The notes: generated by a model not told the origin, from the sequence alone. A stretch of DNA of 8,650 bases from an uncultured Eubacteriales bacterium (GCA_900318545.1 ONLC01000074.1:1-8650), one strand, 5' to 3'. Positions 1 through 6,873 are shown, counted from the stretch's first letter. Numbers and translations: made by a program.

Positions 1-120
1 GCTCTTTCCCGAGCCCGAAAGGCCTGTCATAACAACAAGCTTATCCCTCGGGATAGTGATATCTACATTTTTGAGGTTGTGCTCCTTTGCACCCTTGATT
101 ATGATTTTATCCTTTGACAT
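1..120 (-). CDS. uvrA: UvrA, excinuclease ABC subunit A (5' part, cut by window start)
   Basis: The first 40 codons of UvrA, the ABC-type ATPase that finds bulky DNA lesions with UvrB and starts nucleotide excision repair in the cytoplasm. The visible N-terminus starts MSKDKIIIKGAKEHNLKNVD and reaches the first Walker A motif GLSGSGKS at residues 33-40, where the window ends; this is the characteristic UvrA start (IxIKGAxEHNLKNV, then GLSGSGKS). The ATG is preceded by GGAGG at 126-130 with 5 nt spacing, lying in the 11-nt gap after the uvrB stop codon. The tight spacing and absence of a terminator indicate cotranscription downstream of uvrB. The rest of the protein lies outside the window, so integrity cannot be judged. 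Confidence 0.95.
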   Translation of the reverse strand, partial: MSKDKIIIKGAKEHNLKNVDITIPRDKLVVMTGLSGSGKS

Positions 121-131
121 TGTTTCCTCCG

Positions 132-2102
132 TTATTTGTTTTCTCCTTTAAGCTCTGCTATCTTATCTCTCAGGAAAGCAGCGTGCTCAAATTCAAGCAG
201 CTTTGCAGCTTCCTTCATCTGCTTTGTCAGGCTGTCGATAAGCCTTGCAGTTTCCTCCTTGGAAAGCTTCGACTTCTGCCTTGCAGAGTACTCGACCTCC
301 TCCTTCGAGGATATTTCTATTACATCTCTTATATCCTTGACGATAGTTTTCGGAACTATACCGTGTTCCTCATTGAACTTCATCTGGATAGCACGTCTTC
401 TTTCGGTCTCGGTGATAGCTCTCTCCATCGAGCCTGTTACGCTGTCAGCATACATGATGACCTGACCCTCTGAGTTTCGGGCTGCCCTTCCTATTGTCTG
501 GATAAGAGAGCTTTCCGATCTCAGGAAGCCCTCCTTGTCGGCATCGAGGATAGCTACCAGCGATACCTCAGGCAGGTCAAGACCCTCACGCAGAAGGTTT
601 ATTCCCACCAGCACATCGAACTCACCCAGTCTGAGGTCACGGATTATCTCCATACGCTCGATAGTATCAATATCGTGATGCATATATCTTACCTTTACAT
701 TGAAGCTTTTGAGGTAATCTGTAAGGTCTTCTGCCATTTTCTTTGTAAGCGTTGTGACGAGGACACGCTCGTTTTTCTCAACACGCTGATTGATTTCAGA
801 CAGCAGGTCTTCTATCTGACCCTCTGTAGGCTTGACTATGACCTCAGGGTCAAGCAGACCTGTCGGTCTTATGACCTGCTCGACTATCTGAGCAGACTTT
901 TCCTTCTCGATAGGTCCGGGTGTCGCTGATACAAATACCGCCTGATTGATGTGTGAGTAGAACTCATCAAAGGTCAGCGGTCTGTTATCAAGGGCTGAGG
1001 GCAGTCTGAAGCCATAGTCTACAAGAGTTGTCTTTCTTGCTCTGTCGCCAGCATACATTCCCCTTACCTGAGGGAGTGAAACGTGCGACTCATCTACAAG
1101 CAGGAGAAAATCATCGGGCAGGAAGTCCAGCAGCGTGAACGGAACTGCACCCGGCTTTCTTCTTGCAAGCACACGGGAATAGTTCTCTATTCCGCTGCAG
1201 AAGCCTATCTCCTCAAGCATTTCAATATCATAGTTTGTTCTCTGCTCGATCCGCTGAGCCTCTATCAGCATATCCCTTTCCTTGAAATACCTGATACGCT
1301 CATCAAGCTCCTGCTTTATCTCTTCGATAGCTTCACGCATTTTATCCCGACCGACAATATAGTGCGATGCAGGAAAAACTGCTATATGTGAAAGGTTTGA
1401 GAGCACCTCTCCCGTTACTACGTTTATCTCGCTTATGCGGTCGATCTCATCACCGAAAAACTCCACCCTTATTGCCGTATCGGTGGAGTTTGCAGGATAT
1501 ATCTCGACTACATCTCCCCTTACACGGAACTTGTTTCTCACAAAGTTTATATCATTTCTCTCATACTGTATGCCTACAAGGTCAGCTATCAGCCTGTCAC
1601 GGGACTTTTCCATTCCCTGCCTTATCGACACTACCATAGACTTATACTCCTCAGGGTCGCCGAGAGAGTAAATGCACGAAACGCTGGCAACTATGATAAC
1701 ATCTCGGCGTTCAGTAATAGCCGAGGTAGCCGAGTGACGCAGCTTGTCTATCTCATCGTTAATGGAGCTGTCCTTCTCTATATACATATCCTTGCTCGGA
1801 ACATAAGCCTCGGGCTGGTAGTAGTCATAATAGGACACAAAGTACTCCACGGCATTTTCGGGGAAGAACTCCTTGAACTCCGAGCACAGCTGTGCCGCCA
1901 GTATCTTATTATGTGCAAGAACAAGGGTAGGGCGGTTAAGGCGCTCGATAATATTTGCCATAGTAAAGGTCTTTCCCGAGCCTGTTACACCCATAAGGGT
2001 CTGCTCCTTCATGCCGCTTTGTATACCCTTTACAAGCGCATCGACCGCCTCGGGCTGATCTCCTGCAAGCTTATAATCAGAAACAAGCTTGAATCTGTCC
2101 AT
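132..2102 (-). CDS. uvrB: UvrB, excinuclease ABC subunit B
   Basis: UvrB is the damage-verifying helicase-like subunit of the UvrABC nucleotide excision repair machine; UvrA loads it on damaged DNA and it recruits UvrC for incision. The 656-residue product is full length for the family. Visible motifs: Walker A GVTGSGKT (38-45); the DNA-clamping beta-hairpin region YYDYYQPEAYVPS (91-103); DESH Walker B (337-340); VSATPG (391-396); helicase motif VI QTIGRAARN; and a C-terminal UVR domain (LEFEHAAFLRDKIAEL) that contacts UvrC. The start chosen is the ATG at 2102-2100 because GAGAGG sits 7 nt upstream (2110-2115); an in-frame ATG at 2117 would add five residues but lacks a well-spaced ribosome binding site. 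It is first gene of a uvrB-uvrA operon with its own promoter and a likely LexA operator. Confidence 0.98.
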   Translation of the reverse strand: MDRFKLVSDYKLAGDQPEAVDALVKGIQSGMKEQTLMGVTGSGKTFTMANIIERLNRPTLVLAHNKILAAQLCSEFKEFFPENAVEYFVSYYDYYQPEAYVPSKDMYIEKDSSINDEIDKLRHSATSAITERRDVIIVASVSCIYSLGDPEEYKSMVVSIRQGMEKSRDRLIADLVGIQYERNDINFVRNKFRVRGDVVEIYPANSTDTAIRVEFFGDEIDRISEINVVTGEVLSNLSHIAVFPASHYIVGRDKMREAIEEIKQELDERIRYFKERDMLIEAQRIEQRTNYDIEMLEEIGFCSGIENYSRVLARRKPGAVPFTLLDFLPDDFLLLVDESHVSLPQVRGMYAGDRARKTTLVDYGFRLPSALDNRPLTFDEFYSHINQAVFVSATPGPIEKEKSAQIVEQVIRPTGLLDPEVIVKPTEGQIEDLLSEINQRVEKNERVLVTTLTKKMAEDLTDYLKSFNVKVRYMHHDIDTIERMEIIRDLRLGEFDVLVGINLLREGLDLPEVSLVAILDADKEGFLRSESSLIQTIGRAARNSEGQVIMYADSVTGSMERAITETERRRAIQMKFNEEHGIVPKTIVKDIRDVIEISSKEEVEYSARQKSKLSKEETARLIDSLTKQMKEAAKLLEFEHAAFLRDKIAELKGENK

Positions 2103-2120
2103 AATAATACCTCTCATATT

Positions 2121-2134
2121 AGAACATAGTTTCC
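2121..2134 (-). promoter_or_regulatory. Putative LexA (SOS) operator of uvrBA
   Basis: On the plus strand this reads AGAACATAGTTTCC. The Gram-positive LexA box is CGAACRNRYGTTYC. The core dyad GAAC-N4-GTTC is matched at 7 of 8 positions, and most flanking positions also fit. It sits directly at the predicted transcription start of uvrB (about 2131), a position where a bound repressor would block transcription. uvrB and uvrA are classic SOS-regulon members. No lexA gene is visible in the window, so binding is inferred from sequence and position. Confidence 0.6.
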
Positions 2135-2137
2135 TTT

Positions 2138-2166
2138 ATTATACTACATATATTTTTAATTGTAAA
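2138..2166 (-). promoter_or_regulatory. Sigma-A type promoter of uvrBA
   Basis: On the minus strand, TTTACA (-35, plus positions 2161-2166) and a perfect TATAAT (-10, plus positions 2138-2143) are separated by exactly 17 nt. The -35 differs from TTGACA at one base. It drives uvrB, whose start codon is at 2102, leaving a leader of about 30 nt that contains the putative LexA box. Confidence 0.8.
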
Positions 2167-2205
2167 GTGATTTTTCCGAATTTTTCATTAACGGAAGAAA
2201 CTGTC

Positions 2206-2234
2206 TTGTAATTCGCAGGGAAATCGTGTATAAT
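2206..2234 (+). promoter_or_regulatory. Promoter of the RluA-family gene
   Basis: TTGTAA (2206-2211) and TATAAT (2229-2234) with a 17-nt spacer. The predicted transcription start (about 2241) is only about 9 nt before the ATG at 2250, giving a nearly leaderless transcript. It is divergent from the uvrBA promoter; the two -35 elements are about 40 nt apart. Confidence 0.65.
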
Positions 2235-2249
2235 AGTAGCGGTGATGAT

Positions 2250-3227
2250 ATGAAGGAATTTGTCATAAGCAAAAATGACAGCGGTCAGCGAGTTGATAAG
2301 TTCTTATCCAAGGCTGTGCCGCTGCTTCCGAAAAGCCTTATGTACAAGTATATAAGGCTAAAAAGAATAAAGCTCAACTCAAAACGCTGTGAGATATCAA
2401 CAAGGCTCAGCGAGGGCGATATTATGCAGCTGTACATAAACGATGAGTTTTTTGAAAAGAAAAGCTCGGATCACAGCTTTCTCTCTGCTCCGACTGAATC
2501 TTACATCGTTTATGAGGACGAGAACATTATCCTCTGCGATAAGCCCTCGGGGCTGGTGGTGCATGAGGACGAGAGCAATTCTCCCGATACGCTGATCAAC
2601 AGAGTTCTTCACTGCCTGTACGAGCGTGGAGAATTCGACCCCGATAATGAGAACAGCTTCGCACCTGCCCTCTGCAACAGGATAGACAGAAACACTCAGG
2701 GGCTGGTCATCTGTGCTAAAAACGCTGAGGCTTTAAGGCTGATGAACGAGATCATCAGAGAGCGTCAGATCGAAAAGGAGTACCTTTGTGTGTGCATCGG
2801 TATACCCGAAAGGAAGGAGGCTGAGCTTAAAGCCTTTTCTCTGAGGGATATGAAAAGCAAGACCGTCAGGGTCTCCGATAAGCCGATATCGGGCGGCAAG
2901 ACTATGATAACAAGATACAAGGTCATCGGTGATAATAAAGAAGCAGGACTCTCGCTTCTGAGAGTCAGGCTGGTGACAGGAAGAACGCATCAGATAAGGG
3001 CTCACATGGCTTATGCAGGCTATCCTCTTCTCGGAGACGGCAAGTATGGAATAAACAAGGTCAATCGGGAATACAATGTAAAAACGCAGGCTCTTTGCTC
3101 CTACTCACTGACATTCAGGCTGACGGACAAGTCGGGGGCTCTTTCATACCTTGACGGCAGAAGCTTTAAGGCTCACGAGCCCTGGTTTATAGGGAAATGG
3201 TTTCCAAAAACAAGGGAAATACTATAG
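2250..3227 (+). CDS. RluA/RluD-family pseudouridine synthase
   Basis: Probable RNA pseudouridine synthase that isomerises specific uridines, most likely in 23S rRNA, though RluA-type enzymes can also act on tRNA. The 325-residue protein has an N-terminal S4-like RNA-binding region (about 1-65, with DSGQRVDKFLSK) and an RluA catalytic domain (about 85-310). The catalytic motif is NRIDRNTQGLVICAKN at 143-158, where D146 corresponds to the invariant aspartate of the usual HRLDxxTSGL motif; the first residue is N rather than H. A later conserved block, RLVTGRTHQIRAHMAYAGYP, is also clear. The ATG at 2250 was chosen because the S4 region begins right after it; an in-frame GTG at 2226 overlaps the -10 box. 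The ribosome binding site is weak (GGTGAT, 3 nt away). Its rRNA target cannot be assigned from sequence alone. Confidence 0.9.
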   Translation: MKEFVISKNDSGQRVDKFLSKAVPLLPKSLMYKYIRLKRIKLNSKRCEISTRLSEGDIMQLYINDEFFEKKSSDHSFLSAPTESYIVYEDENIILCDKPSGLVVHEDESNSPDTLINRVLHCLYERGEFDPDNENSFAPALCNRIDRNTQGLVICAKNAEALRLMNEIIRERQIEKEYLCVCIGIPERKEAELKAFSLRDMKSKTVRVSDKPISGGKTMITRYKVIGDNKEAGLSLLRVRLVTGRTHQIRAHMAYAGYPLLGDGKYGINKVNREYNVKTQALCSYSLTFRLTDKSGALSYLDGRSFKAHEPWFIGKWFPKTREIL

Positions 3228-3319
3228 GCAAAATGTACTAATAAAACTGCGGAGATTTGTTTGAGTACACAAAGATTGTCGGCAAAGGTCGAAAATAGGG
3301 AGTTTATGGTAAAAGTCGC

Positions 3320-3348
3320 TTGCAAAAACAAACGAAATATGATATAAT
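3320..3348 (+). promoter_or_regulatory. Extended -10 promoter of the PHP gene
   Basis: TTGCAA (3320-3325), a 17-nt spacer, then TATAAT (3343-3348) preceded by TGA to give an extended -10 (TGATATAAT). The remainder of the 3228-3396 gap shows no gene and no obvious terminator for the upstream pseudouridine synthase gene. Confidence 0.75.
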
Positions 3349-3362
3349 AGCTGTCAGATTTG

Positions 3363-3376
3363 TGTGCAATCGCACA
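3363..3376 (+). other. Small hairpin in the 5' leader of the PHP gene
   Basis: TGTGC-AATC-GCACA forms a perfect 5-bp stem with a 4-nt loop, between the predicted transcription start and the ribosome binding site (GGAGG at 3384-3388). It could be a minor leader structure or a short dyad; no function is assigned. Confidence 0.3.
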
Positions 3377-3396
3377 GTTGATCGGAGGTAAAATGT

Positions 3397-4263
3397 ATGA
3401 TCGGCGATCTTCATGTACATACTACTCTTTCGGACGGCTCCTTCGGTATCGAAGAGGTCATCACACAGGCTAAGAGAATGGGACTTGACTATCTTGCTAT
3501 AACCGACCACGATACGCTCTCTTCTTCGAGCCGTTCTCAGATACTTGCTGAGAGATACGGTATAAAAGTTATACCTGCCGTTGAGCTCTCTGCATGGGAC
3601 AAGGAGAGAAATACAAAGGTACATATACTCTGCTATGCTCCTCAGAAGCCTGACAGACTGGAGGGCTTATGCATAAAGTCCTGTCAGATAAGGACTGAGT
3701 GTGCAAAGGAAATGATTGAAAAGGTTATGAAACGCTATCCCATTCCGCAGGAGGCCTTTCTGAAATATACCAAGGGCTCAAAGAGCATTTACAAACAGCA
3801 TATTATGAGGACTCTTGTGAATTACGGCTACGCTACAGAGCTTTACGGCTCAGTGAATGAGAAGCTGTTTGCTTATCCGAGGGGAGAATGTCTTGTTACC
3901 AGAGAATACCCCGAGGCAAAGTTCGTTATTGATATGATACATCTGTCAAAGGGTATTGCTGTTATGGCTCACCCGTATATGTATAATAATGTGGAGCTTC
4001 TGAAGGAGCTCATCAGAGACGGCAAGATAGACGGCATTGAGTGCTATCATCACTCTGCTACACCTATTCAGCAGGACTCTCTTGTAAAGCTTGCCAAGGA
4101 TAACGATCTGATCGTAACGGGCGGTTCTGATTTCCACGGGCTGTACAACAGCACTATGACTCATATCGGAAGCTACACTACCGATGAAGAGAACATAGAT
4201 AAGCTGAACAAGCTTATCCACAAGAATTTACAGAAGGCTGCGAAGTCAGCACCAAAGCAGTAA
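3397..4263 (+). CDS. PHP-domain metal-dependent phosphoesterase (COG0613/TrpH-like)
   Basis: A 288-residue PHP (polymerase and histidinol phosphatase) domain protein. Members of this TrpH/YciV group hydrolyse phosphoesters; characterised relatives include a 5'-3' exoribonuclease (RNase AM) and a 3',5'-nucleotide bisphosphate phosphatase. The metal-ligand set is complete: DLHVHTTLSDG at 4-14 (H6, H8, D13), ITDHDT at 35-40 (D37, H38, D39), E63 in AVELS, H76, H192 in VMAHP, H218/H219, and SDFHG at 244-248 (D245, H247). The middle section (about 85-165) is the insertion typical of this group. GGAGG at 3384-3388 precedes the ATG by 8 nt. It has its own promoter and terminator, so it is probably transcribed alone. 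The substrate cannot be told from sequence. Confidence 0.88.
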   Translation: MIGDLHVHTTLSDGSFGIEEVITQAKRMGLDYLAITDHDTLSSSSRSQILAERYGIKVIPAVELSAWDKERNTKVHILCYAPQKPDRLEGLCIKSCQIRTECAKEMIEKVMKRYPIPQEAFLKYTKGSKSIYKQHIMRTLVNYGYATELYGSVNEKLFAYPRGECLVTREYPEAKFVIDMIHLSKGIAVMAHPYMYNNVELLKELIRDGKIDGIECYHHSATPIQQDSLVKLAKDNDLIVTGGSDFHGLYNSTMTHIGSYTTDEENIDKLNKLIHKNLQKAAKSAPKQ

Positions 4264-4270
4264 AATAATC

Positions 4271-4301
4271 GAGCTGTCGGTCAAAGCGGCAGCTCATTTT
4301 T
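4271..4301 (+). terminator. Rho-independent terminator of the PHP gene
   Basis: A 9-bp stem, GAGCTGTCG (4271-4279) with CGGCAGCTC (4287-4295), including one G-U pair and a 7-nt loop, followed by ATTTTT. It begins 8 nt after the PHP stop codon. Confidence 0.85.
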
Positions 4302-4408
4302 GTTCTGAACAAGCTCATTTGTGAGATATGCACTACAAAGGTCTCGGAATTTTGTGAAGATTAACGCTCATTGTTAACGTAATATTAATAAAATAATTCT
4401 TAAAAATG

Positions 4409-4417
4409 TGTTATAAT
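4409..4417 (+). promoter_or_regulatory. Extended -10 promoter of the STAS operon
   Basis: TGTTATAAT is a perfect -10 hexamer (4412-4417) with an extended TGn. No good -35 is present at 16-18 nt, which is acceptable for an extended -10 promoter. The start codon of the STAS gene is 33 nt downstream, with AAAGGA at 4437-4442 as ribosome binding site. Confidence 0.6.
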
Positions 4418-4450
4418 TAATAGAGAAATTATAAAGAAAGGATCTATACT

Positions 4451-4750
4451 ATGAAGGTTACTAAAATCGTAAACGATGATAATATTACATTGCAGGTCGC
4501 AGAAAGAGTTGACACTACAACTGCTCCTCAGCTCCAGTATGAGATTGATAAGGTCACTGACGAGACCAACAAGCTGGTGCTTGATTTCAAGGATCTTATT
4601 TATGTTTCTTCGGCAGGACTCAGAGTGCTTCTGTCTGCTCACAAGACAATGCTCAAAAAAGAGGGTTCTCTGGTGATCACAAATGTCAGCGAGGATATCC
4701 TTGAGATATTTGAGGTAACAGGATTCTCGGATATACTGACTATTGAATAA
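4451..4750 (+). CDS. STAS-domain protein, anti-sigma factor antagonist-like
   Basis: A 99-residue single-domain STAS protein of the SpoIIAA/RsbV type. In this family the unphosphorylated protein binds and neutralises a partner kinase/anti-sigma factor, and phosphorylation of a conserved serine switches it off. The diagnostic segment DFKDLIYVSSAGLRVLLSA (45-63) matches the SpoIIAA DSSGLGV loop, placing the phosphorylatable serine at S54; the usual aspartate before it is S53 here. Length and beta-alpha pattern fit a lone STAS domain. The next gene, 23 nt downstream on the same transcript, encodes a RsbW/SpoIIAB-like protein, consistent with a partner-switching pair. No sigma factor follows, so the output is unknown, and it could regulate something other than a sigma factor. 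Confidence 0.85.
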   Translation: MKVTKIVNDDNITLQVAERVDTTTAPQLQYEIDKVTDETNKLVLDFKDLIYVSSAGLRVLLSAHKTMLKKEGSLVITNVSEDILEIFEVTGFSDILTIE

Positions 4751-4773
4751 GTTTTTGTGAGCGGAGGATTAAA

Positions 4774-5355
4774 ATGAGATCAAATAAATTGATGGTTTCT
4801 CAGAGAGGAAAAACTACAGGACATACTACTGATGATGCTATGATCAAGGTTTTCCTCAAAGAGTCTGAAAAGGTAGCTTCTGAGAATAATTTCACACCCA
4901 AGCAGGCTATGCATCTGAGACTGCTGACAGAGGAGCTTATCTGCATGGTGCCTCAGATCGTTAAGTACGGCTCGGGTGAATTCTGGATAGAATATGATGA
5001 GGAGAAATATGCTCTGCACATCAAGGTAGTTCCGAACAGTGATATCGAGCTCCCCAAAAAGACCGATCAGGCTCAGAAGGGACTGCTTAGAAGAATCAGT
5101 GAGACCTTCGACAGCTTTGTAAGAAGCGGACTCAAGGGTGTTACACGCTGGTCACTTAGAGAGTACATTGACGGTGTCAAGAAAACTGACAGAAATGCCA
5201 ATGCAAACGAATGGGACGAGCTGGAGCAGTCGATACTGGCAAGCATTGCTGATGATGTTATGGTGATTTCCACAGGCTCTTCAATGAGCTCAAGCAAGTC
5301 GGTTGAGGTTGTTGTAAAGAAGTATCTCAATCCTCTGCCTGTTGAATACATATAA
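4774..5355 (+). CDS. Diverged HATPase/RsbW-like partner of the STAS protein
   Basis: A 193-residue protein, probably the cognate partner of the preceding STAS protein. The section FTPKQAMHLRLLTEELICMV (40-59) resembles helix alpha-2 of GHKL/RsbW-type kinases, where the N box reads ExxxN; here E53 is kept but the Mg2+-binding asparagine position is C57. The following LHIKVVPNSDIEL (81-93) lies where DxGxG would be expected and has no such motif. The fold may therefore be kept without normal ATP binding. The C-terminal half (about 120-193) resembles nothing I recognise, apart from a serine-rich stretch (STGSSMSSSKS, 166-176). GGAGG (4763-4767) is 6 nt before the ATG. The gene is cotranscribed with the STAS gene and ends before a strong terminator. 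The assignment rests on weak similarity and operon context. Confidence 0.6.
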   Translation: MRSNKLMVSQRGKTTGHTTDDAMIKVFLKESEKVASENNFTPKQAMHLRLLTEELICMVPQIVKYGSGEFWIEYDEEKYALHIKVVPNSDIELPKKTDQAQKGLLRRISETFDSFVRSGLKGVTRWSLREYIDGVKKTDRNANANEWDELEQSILASIADDVMVISTGSSMSSSKSVEVVVKKYLNPLPVEYI

Positions 5356-5359
5356 GCTA

Positions 5360-5389
5360 AAAGAGCTGCTGCGTTAGCAACAGCTCTTT
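5360..5389. terminator. Bidirectional rho-independent terminator
   Basis: AAAGAGCTG (5360-5368) pairs with CAGCTCTTT (5381-5389); after one C/A mismatch, TGC/GCA continues to a GTTA loop. The plus strand follows with TTATT and the minus strand with TTTT including the stem end. It lies between the convergent STAS/HATPase operon (stop at 5355) and the lipoprotein gene (stop at 5400) and probably ends both transcripts. Confidence 0.85.
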
Positions 5390-5399
5390 ATTATTTCTC

Positions 5400-6824
5400 T
5401 TATGCTCTCATGCCACGGCCGCCCATGTTACCCATGTCGCCTTGACCGCCCATTCCGCCGCGGCCGCCCATGCCGCCGCCCATCATGTCCTGAGGTATTT
5501 CGCTGACCTCAGAGCCGTTGATGATTATTGTTCCGCCGTTGAACTCTGCTGCTGCGTCGTAGTCAAAGGAATTGCCGCTTGTGTTTACACTGACTGTTCC
5601 ACCGTTTACATAAACCGAGCCGTTTACGTCTACGCCATCGGTGTCACCCTGACCCATATTGATAGTTGTGTAACCGCCGTTGAATTCGATAGTCGGTGTG
5701 GAGTAGCTGCTCTTGGTCGATGCGTTTATACCGTCATCAGAGGCTGTTATTTCAATAGTGCCGTTATTGATCTGAATGTAGGTTGCTTCAAGACCCTCAG
5801 ATGCTGTGATGTTCATTTCACCGCCGTCTATCTGGAGGACTGTTGTTGCCTGAATACCGTCGCTTGCTGCGTTTATGCTGAATGTTCCTGCGCAGATATA
5901 GATCCAGCCGTCGCCCTCATCGTTCTCACAATGCAGACCGTCTTTATTTGTCTGGATATTGAATGTGCCTCCGCAGATACGGATAGAATCATTAGCTTCA
6001 ATTGCGTCAAGTGCGGAAGAAACAGTGTAGGTTCCTCCTGTGATCTTCAGGTCATCGTGTCCCGAGATGCCGTTGCCGTTTGATGAGCTTATATTCAGTG
6101 TACCGAGACCGTTCAGTACAAGGTCGTCCTTTGAGAAGATAACTGCATCGGGGGTGGTATCACCGTCTGCTGTGAAGGTGCCTGTTACGCTCAGGTCATT
6201 GACAGTGCCCTCAATAGTCGTTACAAAGCACTTGTCTGCGCTTGAAACATATATAACAGGGGTGCTATCGTTGGTTACGGTAACACCGTTGAGAACTATC
6301 TGCACCTTGTCATTCTCGCCGTCTGCCTCGACCTTGATCTGGAAGTTCGATGCACTTCCGCTGAATACATACACGCCAGCGGTGTCGATCGTTACTGTTT
6401 CATTGTCCGAGACTGTGTAGTAAACTGCTTCGGAAACATCGGGAGTCTGAGTGAGATCTCTGTTCGAGAAAAGGTCACTTGTGTCTACCTGTCCCGAGGT
6501 GTAGTAGGTATATTCTGTGACTACCTCGTTAGTGATATTGAGCTTCTCGCCCGAGGTGCTTGCCGATACAGCCTGAACATCATCGTCTGACTGCTCTGCT
6601 GTGTCTTCGGTCTGCTCCTCTGCTGCCTTGGAGCTTACTGTAGTTGTTTCGGTGACTGTCTCAGAGCTCGATGTCTCTGGAGTGTAGGTTTCCCAGGTAC
6701 CTTCGGCTGCTGCTGCCGAGCCTGCCGATGTGTTTGAAGAGCTTGATTCGGAGCTTCCGCAGGCTCCCATCATAAGGCAAACTGCCATTGCTAATACGAT
6801 AGTAGTTATTTTATTTTTCTTCAT
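5400..6824 (-). CDS. Secreted lipoprotein with Cthe_2159-like (DUF4353) carbohydrate-binding beta-helix
   Basis: A 474-residue surface lipoprotein. Residues 1-21 form a signal peptide (KKNK then a hydrophobic core) ending in the lipobox MGAC, so C22 should be lipidated and the protein anchored outside the membrane. A Ser/Thr/Ala/Glu-rich linker follows to about residue 95. The remainder is a repetitive parallel beta-helix with recurring rungs of the form GGT/GTF/GGE-x-x-(I/V) with DG(I/L) turns (for example DAIEAND, KDGLHCEN, SDGIQATT, DDGINAST). This pattern is typical of the Cthe_2159/DUF4353 carbohydrate-binding family, whose Clostridium thermocellum member binds cellulose and acidic sugars. 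The last 25 or so residues are Gly/Met-rich with scattered Arg (MGGGMGGRGGMGGQG). The start is supported by GAGAGG 9 nt upstream. A role in adhesion to plant cell wall or in envelope structure is inferred, not shown. Confidence 0.85.
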   Translation of the reverse strand: MKKNKITTIVLAMAVCLMMGACGSSESSSSNTSAGSAAAAEGTWETYTPETSSSETVTETTTVSSKAAEEQTEDTAEQSDDDVQAVSASTSGEKLNITNEVVTEYTYYTSGQVDTSDLFSNRDLTQTPDVSEAVYYTVSDNETVTIDTAGVYVFSGSASNFQIKVEADGENDKVQIVLNGVTVTNDSTPVIYVSSADKCFVTTIEGTVNDLSVTGTFTADGDTTPDAVIFSKDDLVLNGLGTLNISSSNGNGISGHDDLKITGGTYTVSSALDAIEANDSIRICGGTFNIQTNKDGLHCENDEGDGWIYICAGTFSINAASDGIQATTVLQIDGGEMNITASEGLEATYIQINNGTIEITASDDGINASTKSSYSTPTIEFNGGYTTINMGQGDTDGVDVNGSVYVNGGTVSVNTSGNSFDYDAAAEFNGGTIIINGSEVSEIPQDMMGGGMGGRGGMGGQGDMGNMGGRGMRA

Positions 6825-6848
6825 AAGGTTTTACCTCTCTTTCTCTTT

Positions 6849-6873
6849 GTTGACTTTAGTATACCTTGTCAAC
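6849..6873 (-). promoter_or_regulatory. Inverted repeat over the likely promoter of the lipoprotein gene
   Basis: GTTGAC (6849-6854) and GTCAAC (6868-6873) form a perfect 6-bp inverted repeat around a 13-nt centre containing GTATAC. On the minus strand TATACT inside it is a candidate -10 for the lipoprotein gene, about 35 nt before the ATG. TTGACA is present but only 3 nt from it, too close to be its -35. The element fits an operator overlapping the -10 of a regulated promoter; the regulator is unknown. Confidence 0.4.

Noticed and set aside
1083..2129. Several plus-strand open frames opposite uvrB (for example 1083-1391 and 1734-2129)
   Set aside because: They lie wholly within the strongly conserved uvrB coding sequence on the minus strand and show no recognisable protein features.
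2226..2249. Upstream in-frame GTG start for the pseudouridine synthase
   Set aside because: It overlaps the -10 box and lacks a ribosome binding site; the S4-like region begins right after the ATG at 2250.
3306..3347. Tiny 13-codon ORF preceded by a GGGAG sequence, ahead of the PHP gene
   Set aside because: It spans the -35 and -10 of the PHP promoter, so it is unlikely to be on a transcript starting there; too short to support.
4361..4379. Two TTAACG direct repeats 13 nt apart upstream of the STAS promoter
   Set aside because: Short, AT-rich and about 30 nt upstream of the -10; compatible with chance in this base composition.
5442..6083. A 213-codon open frame on the plus strand antisense to the lipoprotein gene
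   Set aside because: Its translation is rich in Ala, Cys, Val and Tyr with no domain or ribosome binding site. The lipoprotein on the other strand has a signal peptide, lipobox and ribosome binding site, so this is a shadow of its repetitive codons.
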